DNA of 54,459 nt from an uncultured Collinsella sp. (GTDB lineage Bacteria; Actinomycetota; Coriobacteriia; Coriobacteriales; Coriobacteriaceae): contig CAAEOE010000058.1 in NCBI GenBank assembly GCA_900757505.1, positions 1 to 54,459 on the forward strand. Direction: 5' to 3'. Positions within the stretch are counted from its first letter, which is position 1, and each line of letters begins with the position of its first letter. The translations under genes were made by a program, and so were the position numbers. Under the pieces are notes generated by a model. That model saw only the letters and a program-made list of their open reading frames with translations. It did no database searches and was not told the origin of the DNA. This document shows positions 23,524 to 32,184 of this stretch, piece after piece.

Positions 23524-24459
23524 TTACAGCTCGGTCACGACAACGCCGTTGTAGACCTCGTCCCAACGGTCCATGACCAGATGGCCGGTCATGGGATCCA
23601 TGGCATTGAGCTTGCCGCAGGTGTTGGCGGTGCGCAGCACCGTCTCGTCGTCCGCGCCAGCAGCAATGGCATGCGCGAAGCCAGCGATAGTGGAGTCACC
23701 AGAGCCCGTGGCGTTAACGGCAGGGATATCGGGCGTCTTTGCGCGGAACGCACGGCCATTGTGGAAGCCAACGGAGCCGGCAGCGCCCATGGACACGACG
23801 ACCCAGGGGATATCGGAGAAGCGGGCATCAGAGGCGAGCGCGGCGCGGAGCTCGTCCACATCGTCGGTGGTAAAGCTCGTGCCCAGAAGGCCGTTGATCT
23901 CGGTCAGGTTAGGCTTGACCAGCTCGGGCTTAATTTCGGACTTAAGGGCGGCCTCGAGCGAAGCGCCCGAGGTATCGAGTAACACCTTGGCACCGGCGTT
24001 CTCGGCAATGCCCGTGATCTTGGCATAGTAGTCTGCCTCGACACCACGGGGCAGCGAACCCGAGATGGTGACGACGTCGGCCTTGCTCGCAAGCTCGGTA
24101 AACTTGGCGGTAAAGGCATCGAGCTCCTCGGGGGCAATTGTCGGGCCGCTCTCGAGCAGCTCGGTCTGGTTGCCGGCATGAAGGATATTGAGGCAGATGC
24201 GGGTCTCGCCCTTGATGGGCACAAAGTCGTTGTTAATACCGTTGGCGTCCATGAGCTCGGCCATGTAAGCGCCCATGTGGCCGCCGAGCAGACCGGTTGC
24301 CACGACGTCGTCGCCCAGCTGACCCAGCACACGGGCCACGTTGAGGCCCTTGCCGCCGGCGGTCTTTTCGGGCGTCACACGGTTGACGTCGTCGATAACG
24401 AGCTCATCGAGCTGATAGCGCGTATCGACAGACGGGTTCATCGTAACGGTGAGGATCAT
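23524..24459 (-). CDS. lacC: Tagatose-6-phosphate kinase
   Basis: PfkB-family sugar kinase of 311 aa that phosphorylates D-tagatose 6-phosphate to the 1,6-bisphosphate using ATP. The N-terminal MILTVTMNPSVDTRYQLDEL, the AGGKGLNVARVL sugar-binding segment (34-45) and the ATGSGDSTIAG motif with catalytic D255 are clear. The C-terminus NAMDPMTGHLVMDRW resembles LacC more than FruK. It is the shared step for galactose 6-phosphate (from LacAB) and galactosamine 6-phosphate (via AgaS). An AAGGAG ribosome site precedes the ATG. It is 59 bp downstream of lacX and upstream of the nagA remnant and yhcH. 1-Phosphofructokinase is the main alternative; the lac and aga context favours LacC. Confidence 0.83.
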   Translation of the reverse strand: MILTVTMNPSVDTRYQLDELVIDDVNRVTPEKTAGGKGLNVARVLGQLGDDVVATGLLGGHMGAYMAELMDANGINNDFVPIKGETRICLNILHAGNQTELLESGPTIAPEELDAFTAKFTELASKADVVTISGSLPRGVEADYYAKITGIAENAGAKVLLDTSGASLEAALKSEIKPELVKPNLTEINGLLGTSFTTDDVDELRAALASDARFSDIPWVVVSMGAAGSVGFHNGRAFRAKTPDIPAVNATGSGDSTIAGFAHAIAAGADDETVLRTANTCGKLNAMDPMTGHLVMDRWDEVYNGVVVTEL

Positions 24460-24518
24460 TTTTAGCTCCTTATCTCGCAGGCTCCTAGTGCCTCGCGATA
24501 CGAGTCGACAAAACGGAA

Positions 24519-25400
24519 TTACAGAATTTCAATCGTGAACGAGCGAACGACGGTCTCCTTGGGCTTGGCGACAAGGCAGCCGCGCTTATGCTCAAGCACG
24601 TCATCCTCATCGGAGCAGGTCGAAAGGCCGCCCCAGGGCTCAACTGCCACAAAATCGCCCTCGGGCTTACTCCACACAATGAGGTACGGAAAGCCCTCAA
24701 AGCTCAGGCGAACGCCCTTGTCCTCGCCCTTTTTGGAAAGCGTGACCTGGCGGCTCTCGAGCACGTCAAAGATGGTCTCCGCAAAATCGAAGAGCTCGTG
24801 CGACAGGGGCAGCGTCTTTCCCACCATGGGGTTCTTGGAGCGCTTGTCCACGTCAATCAAGCCAGTCGAAGGGACAGCGGTGCAAAGCTCTGCAGCCTCT
24901 TCTTTCTCAAAGCGCAACTCGTAGTCCGTATAGGCCTCGCCCTCATCGAGCGGGCACCTAAAGCCGGGATGCCCACCGATAAAGAGCGGCATGTCCTCGG
25001 TGCCCTCGTTGGTAACCTCATAGGAGACACGCACGGCGGCGTCCTCGAGCGTATAGCGGGCGACGAGCCTAAACGGATACGGATAATCGCTCAGCAGCGC
25101 GGCGTTATCCTCCGAAGCCAGGCACATAGCCAACTCGTTCTCGCCTTGGCTCAGCAGCTTCCACTCCTGCTTGCGCGCAAAGCCGTGGCGAGCGAGCTTT
25201 ACATGATGCCCGGCAAACGTCATGGCGCTGTTGTCGCGCAAGCCTCCGCAAATCGGGAAGCAAATCGGCGCCTGGCCGGACCACACGGTGGGATCACCCT
25301 GCCACAAGTACTCGCGACCTCCGGCCTCAATCGAGGTAAACGAGCCACCAGCCGTGGAAACCTTAATAGAAATCGAATCGTTGGAGAGAGCGTATTCCAT
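24519..25400 (-). CDS. lacX: Aldose 1-epimerase-like protein, LacX type
   Basis: A 293-aa galactose mutarotase-like protein. It has the substrate-site features of the LacX/YeaD branch: ICFPICGGLRD (about 46-56), ARHGFARKQEW with a conserved His near 72, IGGHPGFRCPL with the second His near 143, and the catalytic Glu in VAVEPWGGLS near 266. LacX is found at the end of lac operons of streptococci and lactococci; here it sits first, directly before lacC. It probably epimerises a (phospho)sugar of the pathway, but the exact substrate of LacX proteins is not established. An AAAGGATG ribosome site precedes the ATG. It is divergent from the flavodoxin gene. Confidence 0.82.
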   Translation of the reverse strand: MEYALSNDSISIKVSTAGGSFTSIEAGGREYLWQGDPTVWSGQAPICFPICGGLRDNSAMTFAGHHVKLARHGFARKQEWKLLSQGENELAMCLASEDNAALLSDYPYPFRLVARYTLEDAAVRVSYEVTNEGTEDMPLFIGGHPGFRCPLDEGEAYTDYELRFEKEEAAELCTAVPSTGLIDVDKRSKNPMVGKTLPLSHELFDFAETIFDVLESRQVTLSKKGEDKGVRLSFEGFPYLIVWSKPEGDFVAVEPWGGLSTCSDEDDVLEHKRGCLVAKPKETVVRSFTIEIL

Positions 25401-25557
25401 TACCCATCCTTTCGAACAACTGCTTTATTTCACGCAAGCGCCCGTTTCAATCCTAACCATAGAACAAACCCGCACGCTCATCGATGCGTCCGGTATCCCG
25501 GCCATGTAACGGGGTACCATACAGACATTGATGCAATTACAGCTGAAAGGCCTTCTT

Positions 25558-26142
25558 ATGCGAACCATCATCCTTTATGCCTCACGCCACCACGGCAATA
25601 CGAAAAAGCTCGTGGACGCCATCGTCGAGGCGCACCCCGAAATCGATACCCTCGACGTCAAGGCGCTCGGCAAAAACGAGTATCCCAACCTGCACGAATA
25701 TCATCTGATCGGTGTCGCCACGGGCATCTATTACTCCGAGATCGACAAGGACATGGCACGCGTGCTCACGAACGTGCTGCAGCCGCAGGACAAGGTGTTT
25801 GGCCTTATGACCTACGGTGGCAAAAACAAGTGGTACGGCAAGGATATCGATGGCATCTGCCGCACGAGGCAGGCCATCTTTATGGGCGTCTACGGCTGCC
25901 CCGGCTTTGATACGTGGGGGCCGTTCAAACTCACCGGCGGTGTCCAAAAGGGGCACCCGAACGCTGAGGAAATTAAGGGCGCCGTCGACTTCTTCGACAA
26001 GATCGAAGACGAGTATGGCGACATCATCGTCGAAGAGTATGCCAAGCGCGAGAAGCGTCTAGCCTACGAAAAGGAGCATCCTGCAGGAGGCCTGGTGGCC
26101 GGCGTTAAGCGCACGGCAAAGAAGATCGCTAACAAGCTGTAA
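25558..26142 (+). CDS. Flavodoxin-domain protein
   Basis: A 194-aa cytoplasmic FMN-binding protein. The N-terminus RTIILYASRHHGNTKKLVDAI is the flavodoxin beta strand plus phosphate-binding loop; the 50s loop TGIYYSEID and the 90s loop MTYGGKNKWYG fit the flavin contacts. A C-terminal segment (about 165-194) is Lys-rich and may be helical. The chosen ATG follows GAAAGG; a start 30 bp upstream has no ribosome site. It is transcribed alone and ends at a strong terminator. The redox partner is unknown, and the location between lac and aga genes shows no obvious link. Confidence 0.82.
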   Translation: MRTIILYASRHHGNTKKLVDAIVEAHPEIDTLDVKALGKNEYPNLHEYHLIGVATGIYYSEIDKDMARVLTNVLQPQDKVFGLMTYGGKNKWYGKDIDGICRTRQAIFMGVYGCPGFDTWGPFKLTGGVQKGHPNAEEIKGAVDFFDKIEDEYGDIIVEEYAKREKRLAYEKEHPAGGLVAGVKRTAKKIANKL

Positions 26143-26173
26143 CTGTAAAGGTGCTTTTGAGCGTTTAACCCAT

Positions 26174-26211
26174 ACGGCGGGTCCGAGCAGATTCGGGCCC
26201 GCCGTCTTTTT
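26174..26211 (+). terminator. Terminator of the flavodoxin gene
   Basis: ACGGCGGGTCCGA pairs with TTCGGGCCCGCCGT, then CTTTTTC. The 6-bp gap to the nagA stop means the convergent gene ends right behind it. Confidence 0.82.
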
Positions 26212-26217
26212 CTATCG

Positions 26218-27387
26218 TTACTCGGTAAAGGCGTTACCGACGCTCTGACCGCCAACATACGTCTCGACGAGGGTGAGCTCGTGGTCGAACACGACAAAGT
26301 CGGCGTCGCGACCCGGCATGATGCTGCCGCACTTATCCTCGATGTGCGCGGAGCGTGCCGGCACCTCGGTTGCCATGCGAATGGCGATATCGGCGCTGGC
26401 GATGCCCCAGTCGACGATGTTCTTGACACCCTGGGCAAGCGTGAGCACCGAGCCGGCAATGCTCTTGCCGTCGGCGAGCCAGCACAGGTTGTCCTTCATG
26501 ATGACGTCCATGCCGCCACTGGTGTAGCTGCCCTCGGGCATGCCGCCGCAGCCCAGGCAGTCGGTGATGAGTACCGTGTGCTGCCAGCCCTTTGCCTGCA
26601 GCAGCGCCTTGATGGCGGCAGGGTTTATGTGCTTGCCGTCACAGATGATCTCAGCGTAGGTCTCGGGCGTGGACATGGCAGCACCCACGACACCGGGCTC
26701 ACGGTGATGCAGCCCGCGCTGGCCGTTATAGGTATGCGTAAAGCAGCTGGCACCGGCGTTGATGGCGGCGATGCACTCATCGTAGGTGGCGTCGGAGTGA
26801 CCGATGCTGGTCACGACACCCTTCGCGTTGAGGGCGGCAGCATAGGTGGCAGCGCCATCGCGCTCAGCGGCCATAGCGCTCTTGACGATACGTCCGCCAG
26901 CAGCCTCCTGCCACTGGTCGAAGACCTCCTCGGAGGGATCGATCAGGTAAGCGGGGTTCTGCGCGCCCACGTGCTTCATGGTAAAGAAGGGGCCCTCCAG
27001 GTAGATGCCCTGAATGCGAGCACCGCAGAAGTCGGGGCCGCGACCCTCGTCCGCCTGGGCGATAGCGGCGCAGGCGTCCTTGATCTGCTCAACGCCATCG
27101 GTGAACGTCGTGGGCAGCCAGCTGGTGGTACCGCGACGGGCAAGCTCGGTCGAGCTGATATCGATGCCTTCGGGATCGTTATCGGTAGTTGAGTGGTTAT
27201 AGAAGCCATGAATGTGGGTGTCGACCATGCCCGGTGCGATCCACGATCCAGTGTAGTCCTTAATCTCGCAAGAGGGCTCGTCGGCCTGCCAGGCGCCAAA
27301 GACGCCATCCTCGACCATAAGATAGCCGCCCAGTTGCGGGCCTGCCGGCAAGAAGAACTTGTCAGCCTTAATTGCGTACGTGCTCAT
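26218..27387 (-). CDS. nagA: N-acetylhexosamine-6-phosphate deacetylase (NagA/AgaA)
   Basis: Removes acetate from GlcNAc-6-phosphate or GalNAc-6-phosphate. 389 aa in the amidohydrolase fold. Metal-site and catalytic features: DTHIHG (56-61), YLEGPF near 130, GHSDA near 197, FTHTYN near 217, and ITDCLG with the catalytic Asp near 272. AgaS directly upstream, and the mannose-family PTS beyond it, suggest the physiological substrate is GalNAc-6-phosphate (AgaA role). The start is the ATG after AAGGAGTGCAT; a GTG two codons earlier is an alternative. It lies 111 bp after agaS, beyond the agaS terminator, so partial read-through or its own promoter is needed. A deleted second copy is at 23359. Confidence 0.88.
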   Translation of the reverse strand: MSTYAIKADKFFLPAGPQLGGYLMVEDGVFGAWQADEPSCEIKDYTGSWIAPGMVDTHIHGFYNHSTTDNDPEGIDISSTELARRGTTSWLPTTFTDGVEQIKDACAAIAQADEGRGPDFCGARIQGIYLEGPFFTMKHVGAQNPAYLIDPSEEVFDQWQEAAGGRIVKSAMAAERDGAATYAAALNAKGVVTSIGHSDATYDECIAAINAGASCFTHTYNGQRGLHHREPGVVGAAMSTPETYAEIICDGKHINPAAIKALLQAKGWQHTVLITDCLGCGGMPEGSYTSGGMDVIMKDNLCWLADGKSIAGSVLTLAQGVKNIVDWGIASADIAIRMATEVPARSAHIEDKCGSIMPGRDADFVVFDHELTLVETYVGGQSVGNAFTE

Positions 27388-27446
27388 ATGCACTCCTTGC
27401 TTCTAAAGCAGTTGACTGTGGTGATGCTTATACCCAGCTCAGGTAA

Positions 27447-27486
27447 AACAAAAAGCGCCCGCCCGCCGTTATGAGCGGACGGGCGC
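27447..27486 (-). terminator. Terminator between agaS and nagA
   Basis: The 12-bp arms 27455-27466 and 27475-27486 pair with one G-T wobble, followed on the minus strand by TTTTTGTTTT. It would reduce expression of nagA relative to agaS. Confidence 0.8.
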
Positions 27487-27504
27487 CCTTACAGGGGGAC
27501 GCGA

Positions 27505-28671
27505 TTAAGCGGTGAAGGGGTGAATCGTCACGCCCTTAACCACGCGGTTGACCGTGCCGGTGGGGCTCGGCGTATCGGGCGTGTTGCCCACGCGCACGGA
27601 GTTGAGCAGGCTGATAGCCTGGGCAAACATCACGAACGGCAGGGCAAGGTAGCCCTCGGGAAGCGCCTCGTAGCCCTTAAAGGTGAAGGACTCGCCCTCG
27701 TAGACGGTGGCACCTTCCTGCTGAACGGCAACGGTGTGCTGAGCGATCTTGTCGCCACCGATCTCGTTGAGGATGTCGATGTCGTACTGACGGGTGTAGG
27801 CGTCGTTGTTGACGAACACAAAGACGAGCGTCTTATCGTCGACGAAGGACTTAGGTCCGTGACGATAGCCCATGGAGGTGTCGTAAGAAGTGGCAACCAG
27901 ACCGTGAGCGAGCTCGAGGATCTTGAGCTGGCTCTCCTGGGCAAGACCACCGAAGGAGCCAGAACCCAAGTAGGTCACGCGGTTGAAATCGCCAGCCAGG
28001 TAATCGGCGATCTCAGGCTCACGGGAGATGACCTCCTCGCCCATCTTGGCAATCGTCTCGACCCACTCGGCCTTCTGCTCGTCAGAGGCAGTGTCGAAAA
28101 TAAGGGTGGAGAGCAGGGTCATGCAGGAATAAGAACCGGTCATGGCGAAGCCCTTGTCGTTGGCGCGCGGAATGAGCAGCGTCAGCGCATTGGGATCATC
28201 GGCAGACTCGACGGCAAGCTTGCCCTCGGGAGCGCAGGTGATGTTGAGGAACTTGACGTTGTGGACGAGCTCCTTGGCAACGGCAACGGCGGCAAGGCTC
28301 TCGGGGCTGTTGCCAGAGCGGGCAAAGGAAACCACGAGCGTGGGATCCTCGGCGCGCAGGAAGTCGCGCGGGGCGCTCACGATGTCGGTCGTGGCGATGG
28401 GCTTAAAGTCGTAGAGATCAGTGTTGCCAGCGTGACGCAGGTACGGGGCGCAGGTATCGCCAACGTAGTCGGACGTACCGGCACCGGTGAAGACAACGGA
28501 CAGACGGCCCTCGCCCATAGCACGAGCCTCGGCCAGGAAGGCCTCGATGGCCTCCTTGTTCTCGCGATAGATGTTGAGCGTATCACGCCAAAGCTCGGGC
28601 TGCTGAGCAATCTCGGCCGTGGTGATCTGGGCGCCGAGCTCGGTGAGCTCCTCGACACTCTTCTCGAACAT
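27505..28671 (-). CDS. agaS: Galactosamine-6-phosphate deaminase/isomerase AgaS
   Basis: SIS-domain enzyme of 388 aa that converts galactosamine 6-phosphate to tagatose 6-phosphate plus ammonia. It carries two SIS domains; SFARSGNSPES (about 114-124) is the phosphosugar-binding loop, and GYRHGPKSFVDD near 270 and VGNTPDTPSPTGTVNRVV near the C-terminus are strongly AgaS-like. GlmS-type isomerase or FrlB-type enzymes are less likely because these segments are specific. The product feeds LacC directly. An AGAGAGG ribosome site precedes the ATG, and a dre-like operator lies 60 bp upstream. It is probably co-transcribed with the GntR gene, with nagA distal. Confidence 0.9.
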   Translation of the reverse strand: MFEKSVEELTELGAQITTAEIAQQPELWRDTLNIYRENKEAIEAFLAEARAMGEGRLSVVFTGAGTSDYVGDTCAPYLRHAGNTDLYDFKPIATTDIVSAPRDFLRAEDPTLVVSFARSGNSPESLAAVAVAKELVHNVKFLNITCAPEGKLAVESADDPNALTLLIPRANDKGFAMTGSYSCMTLLSTLIFDTASDEQKAEWVETIAKMGEEVISREPEIADYLAGDFNRVTYLGSGSFGGLAQESQLKILELAHGLVATSYDTSMGYRHGPKSFVDDKTLVFVFVNNDAYTRQYDIDILNEIGGDKIAQHTVAVQQEGATVYEGESFTFKGYEALPEGYLALPFVMFAQAISLLNSVRVGNTPDTPSPTGTVNRVVKGVTIHPFTA

Positions 28672-28732
28672 TTCTAATACCTCTCTCTAGAAGTAATCCT
28701 CTGACGTGCAATTATACACTTCGGTTGGTTAT

Positions 28733-28746
28733 CTGGTAGTAACCAG
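28733..28746. promoter_or_regulatory. dre-like operator before agaS
   Basis: The palindrome CTGGTAGTAACCAG (followed by TT) matches the ACTGGTnnnnACCAGT form bound by NagR/DasR-type GntR regulators (family knowledge). It lies between gntR and agaS; a second copy is at 33024 before the aga PTS. Confidence 0.65.
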
Positions 28747-28785
28747 TTAAATGCAAAGAATCACCATATGGAAACGATGCGGACA

Positions 28786-29517
28786 CTAGTTGCTACGCTG
28801 GTGGTAAACCTTGTATTTAAACTGATCGGCACGAGCAACCGAGAGTGTATACTCCACAACCTCGTTTGACTCGTTATACGTAGTCCTGACCAAATCGAGC
28901 ACAGGCGAGCCCTCGACAATTCCCAAAAGGTGGGCATCGGTGGGACGGGCTATGCTCGCATAGAACTCCTCTTCGGCCACGCGTATCTTTTGCTGAAAGT
29001 CTTGCTCAATCACATCGTAAAGCGGCTTACGCTCCAGCAGCGGTCGTTTTAAGGACAGAAATTGACGAACCGGTAGATAGCTGCGTTCGACCATCATGGG
29101 CATGTTGTCGGCAGAACGAAGGCGCTTGAGCTTAAAAATGCGATCACCGATACGTAATCCCATATGCTCAGCCAGATTCTTATCGGCCTCCATCTCGCAA
29201 AAATCGAGAATCGTGGTCTCAGGGTCGCGACCCATAGCGCGCATCTGCTCGGTAAAGCTGTAGGACTGCATAAGATTGGTTGCCTTTGCCGAACGGTCGG
29301 TCACAAAGGTACCGCGACCGTGCTGCCGAACCACCAGTCCTAAACGCTCCAGTTCCTGCAGAGCCAGGCGTACCGTAGTGCGCGAGAGACCATAGCGCTC
29401 CGAAAGTTCGCGCTCGGAAGGAATCATGTCACCGGCGCGATATTCATGGTCAATCTTTTCGGTCAGAATATCGACCAGCTGATCGTACAGCGGCTGCTTA
29501 CGCGCTCCGATCGCCAT
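28786..29517 (-). CDS. GntR/HutC-family regulator (NagR/AgaR-like)
   Basis: A 243-aa repressor. The N-terminal winged helix (about 8-72) has MIPSERELSERYGLSRTTVRLALQELERLGLVVRQHGRGTFV, shown here as family-typical in the segments SRTTVR and GRGTFV. The C-terminal UTRA domain (about 95-238) should bind a phosphorylated amino sugar. Dre-like sites before agaS and before the PTS operon make it the likely local regulator of both. A GGGAGGATAGG ribosome site precedes the ATG. It lies between the two aga transcription units on the same strand and is insulated from the PTS operon by a terminator. Confidence 0.86.
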   Translation of the reverse strand: MAIGARKQPLYDQLVDILTEKIDHEYRAGDMIPSERELSERYGLSRTTVRLALQELERLGLVVRQHGRGTFVTDRSAKATNLMQSYSFTEQMRAMGRDPETTILDFCEMEADKNLAEHMGLRIGDRIFKLKRLRSADNMPMMVERSYLPVRQFLSLKRPLLERKPLYDVIEQDFQQKIRVAEEEFYASIARPTDAHLLGIVEGSPVLDLVRTTYNESNEVVEYTLSVARADQFKYKVYHQRSN

Positions 29518-29602
29518 CCTATCCTCCCTTTTGCTCGAATTCGGCTAACTACCTAGGGTGTTAAGCATTATCTGTCTGCAACACCCGACTCATCAAGAAA
29601 AC

Positions 29603-29689
29603 AAAAGCCGCGCGCTCTTTCGAGCACGCGGCTTTTAACATACACATGGCTTAAGGGGTCGGGGTGTGAGCCGCGTAGGGACACACCCC
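29603..29689 (-). terminator. Terminator region of the aga PTS operon
   Basis: Two hairpins in series. The one nearer the EIID gene has arms GGGGTGTG (29661-29668) and CACACCCC (29682-29689). The second has AAAAGCCGCG (29603-29612) and CGCGGCTTTT (29627-29636) and is followed on the minus strand by TGTTTTCTTG; it is the stronger terminator. Confidence 0.75.
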
Positions 29690-29702
29690 TCAAGCTAGAG
29701 CC

Positions 29703-30785
29703 TTACCAGATGCTCGGCCAGAGACCAAGCGGGCCAGCGCCCAGGATGCCCAGGACGAAGAGCAGCAGAATGCCCTTGGTCGGGGTCCAGCTGTGCTTAG
29801 CGAACATGTAGTAAAGCAGCAGCGTAAGCATAAGCGGGACGAGCTTCGGGACGATGGTGTTGAGGGTGTCGGCAACAGAGAAGTTGACCGGATCCTCGGT
29901 GACGGTGCCGTAGGTAACGGACTCCATGCCGTTGCCCAGATCGGTGACGCCGCACGTGACAGCGTTGCCGTCGGCATCGGAAGCGGTGAGGGCGTTGCCG
30001 TCCTCATCGGTCATGGCGATGGTACCGGCCTCAGCGGTCTCGGTATCGATGCCCTCCATACCGGTGAAGTTCTCGGCCTCCTTCTCGGAGACGATCACGG
30101 TAGTAGCGGAAAGGCCACGGGTGGTGCCGTTGGGGATCTGGAGGTTGATCTGGGTGCCACCCATGGTGACGACCAGGCAACCGACGACGAAGACGCCCAT
30201 GATGGAAGCGGCACGCGTGAAGGCCTGCATGTTGGCGGTCAGAGCGTCAATAGCGCTGGTGCCAAGCTTGTAGGACCAGTTCATGAGCCAGAAGCGCAGA
30301 GCGAACTGGACGACGTTGAAGATCACCAGGAAGATGATCGGCGCAGCGGCGTTGCCGTTGATGGCCATGTTGGAGGTGATGCCGGCCGTGATAGGCACGA
30401 GCGTCAGCCAGAACAGGGCGTCACCGATACCACCGAGCGGGCCCATTGCGGCGACGCGGACGGCGCGGATCGTGGGGATGTCAACCTTGTTCTGCTCGAG
30501 CGAAAGCACGATGCCCATAACAAAGGTGACAAGGAACGGGTGGGTGTTGAAGAACTCCAGGTTGTGGCTCATGGAAGCCGCGAGGTCGTTCTTGTTGGTA
30601 TGGATCTTCTCCAGACCGGGGATGATGGAGTAGAGCCAGCCAGCGGCCTGCATACGCTCGTAGTTGAACGAGGCCTGCAGGAAGCAGGAGCGCCAAGCCA
30701 TCTTGTTGAGGGTCTTCTGGTCGAGCTGCGGAGCAGGAGTGAGATCCTCGTAGTGCTCCGGGATTATATACTCATTAGATGCCAT
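29703..30785 (-). CDS. PTS mannose-family EIID with an acidic insertion
   Basis: Membrane component that forms the permease with EIIC. 360 aa from the ATG at 30785, which follows GGAGGTGA and overlaps the end of the EIIC gene by 11 bp (translational coupling). Family marks: WRSCFLQASFNYERMQ (31-46), GPLGGIGDALFW (116-126) and the last membrane segments near 315-350. Typical EIID proteins are about 270-300 aa; the extra length is an insertion of about 80 residues (218-298), rich in Glu, Asp, Thr and Gly, between the transmembrane part and NTIVPKLVPLML. The substrate is probably N-acetylgalactosamine or a related amino sugar, by context. Confidence 0.87.
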   Translation of the reverse strand: MASNEYIIPEHYEDLTPAPQLDQKTLNKMAWRSCFLQASFNYERMQAAGWLYSIIPGLEKIHTNKNDLAASMSHNLEFFNTHPFLVTFVMGIVLSLEQNKVDIPTIRAVRVAAMGPLGGIGDALFWLTLVPITAGITSNMAINGNAAAPIIFLVIFNVVQFALRFWLMNWSYKLGTSAIDALTANMQAFTRAASIMGVFVVGCLVVTMGGTQINLQIPNGTTRGLSATTVIVSEKEAENFTGMEGIDTETAEAGTIAMTDEDGNALTASDADGNAVTCGVTDLGNGMESVTYGTVTEDPVNFSVADTLNTIVPKLVPLMLTLLLYYMFAKHSWTPTKGILLLFVLGILGAGPLGLWPSIW

Positions 30786-31575
30786 CTTCGAAGTCACCTC
30801 CGTCAGAAACAGCTGCACCCTTCAGCTCGGTCTGCTGCTGGAAGTCCCAGAAAGCGATGCCGAAGCCGATGAGAGCGAGGATGAGCAGAGCAGGGGTTGC
30901 CAGAGAATCGTTGGCAACGGTGATGAGCGCGAGGCCAAAGCCCATGAGGAAGAAGCCCCACATATCGCGGTTCATCATAACCTTGAGCAGGACGGCGAAG
31001 CCGACGAAGCGCATCATGCCGCCTGCAGCGGACAGACCGGTCTGCAGCCAAGTCGGGATGGCGGAAGCGATGGTCTGACCGATGGTGGCGCCAGCGATGA
31101 AGAACAGGGTGACGACGACAGCGAAGATCAGGCCGAGCAGAGCCATGGCGAAGTAGTTCAGGCGCTCGATGCCCTTGGTGTCCGCGTTATGAGCCATGTT
31201 ATCGGCCGTGGACATAAGCGGGGACATAAGCGTGAAGACCAGGGTAACGCCGAGCTGACCAAGCAGGGCGAACGGAATGGCAAGGCCGACTGCCGCGTTG
31301 GGCTCGAGACCCGTAGCGATAGCGAGAATGGCTGCCATGATGCCGCCAATGACGGCGTTAGGCGGCTGAGCGCCTCCGATCGGCATGTTGCCGATCGTCA
31401 TGAGCTGATAGGTACCACCCACGAGAAGACCGGTGTTGAGGTCGCCAAGGATAAGACCGATGACGGCGCCGGTGACGATGGGCTGATAGAGAGACTCGAG
31501 GAAGTCAAACTGGTCGATTGCCGCGATGAACGTGACGACGAAGACCAGAGCGATCTGGATGATCGAGTATTCCAT
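30775..31575 (-). CDS. PTS mannose-family EIIC
   Basis: Membrane component of the sugar permease, 266 aa with about eight hydrophobic segments. Family features include GLILGDLNTGLLVGGTYQLMT (43-63) and IGGAQPPNAVIGGI (66-79), both typical of AgaC/AgaW/ManY-type EIIC. The cytoplasmic C-terminus (TELKGAAVSDGGDFEDGI) overlaps the EIID start. AAAGGAGGAG precedes the ATG. A 90-bp gap before it (31576-31665) holds an intercistronic hairpin, GTCAGG and CCTGAC at 31629-31648, that may set the EIIB to EIIC ratio. Confidence 0.9.
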   Translation of the reverse strand: MEYSIIQIALVFVVTFIAAIDQFDFLESLYQPIVTGAVIGLILGDLNTGLLVGGTYQLMTIGNMPIGGAQPPNAVIGGIMAAILAIATGLEPNAAVGLAIPFALLGQLGVTLVFTLMSPLMSTADNMAHNADTKGIERLNYFAMALLGLIFAVVVTLFFIAGATIGQTIASAIPTWLQTGLSAAGGMMRFVGFAVLLKVMMNRDMWGFFLMGFGLALITVANDSLATPALLILALIGFGIAFWDFQQQTELKGAAVSDGGDFEDGI

Positions 31576-31665
31576 CTTGCTCCTCCTTTCAAAATGAATG
31601 TACGCACTTTGGATATCACGTACAGAACGTCAGGGTTTCACTCCTGACAACGTGGATCACGAGGA

Positions 31666-32148
31666 TTACGAGAAGAGCTTGCTCGTGTCCTCAACAGGCG
31701 TGCTCGGAACGCGCCTGATCTCCAACTCCACCCCCAATTCCTGCAGCTCTTTAAACGCAGCGACATCCTCGTCGTTAACTGCGACGGAGGTGGCGACTTG
31801 GCGCTTTCCTTCCGACATGTGCATGTTGCCGATGTTTACCTTCTTTATAGGCACACCGCCCTTGACGAGCGTAAGCACGTCTTCCGGTGTTTCGGCCACG
31901 ATGAAGATCTTCTGGCGCGGGCTCGCCTTGCCAATGACGTCGATGGTCTTCTGCAGAGAGAAGAAACGCGTAGCGACGCCGGCGGGAGCGGCCATCTTCA
32001 TGAGGTTCTGGCGCATGGTGTTGGTCGCCACTTCGTCGTTGGCGACGAGGATGAGGTTGGAGCCCAGAGTGGAGTTCCATTGGGTGGCAACCTGACCATG
32101 AACCAGTCGGTTATCGATGCGGGTAAGAAGAATGTTGGGTTCTGCCAT
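31666..32148 (-). CDS. PTS mannose-family EIIB
   Basis: Cytoplasmic phosphocarrier of 160 aa that receives phosphate from the EIIA (32466-32909) and passes it to the incoming sugar. The active-site segment RIDNRLVHGQV with H17 is intact. It matches AgaB/AgaV-type EIIB proteins in length and in the SEGKR and LVKGGVPI segments. An AAAGGAAG ribosome site lies upstream. The orphan paralogue at 21929-22411 is collinear with it but has Tyr in place of H17. Confidence 0.9.
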   Translation of the reverse strand: MAEPNILLTRIDNRLVHGQVATQWNSTLGSNLILVANDEVATNTMRQNLMKMAAPAGVATRFFSLQKTIDVIGKASPRQKIFIVAETPEDVLTLVKGGVPIKKVNIGNMHMSEGKRQVATSVAVNDEDVAAFKELQELGVELEIRRVPSTPVEDTSKLFS

Positions 32149-32184
32149 GTTGATCAGCTTCCTTTCGTTATTTGCTGACGACAG

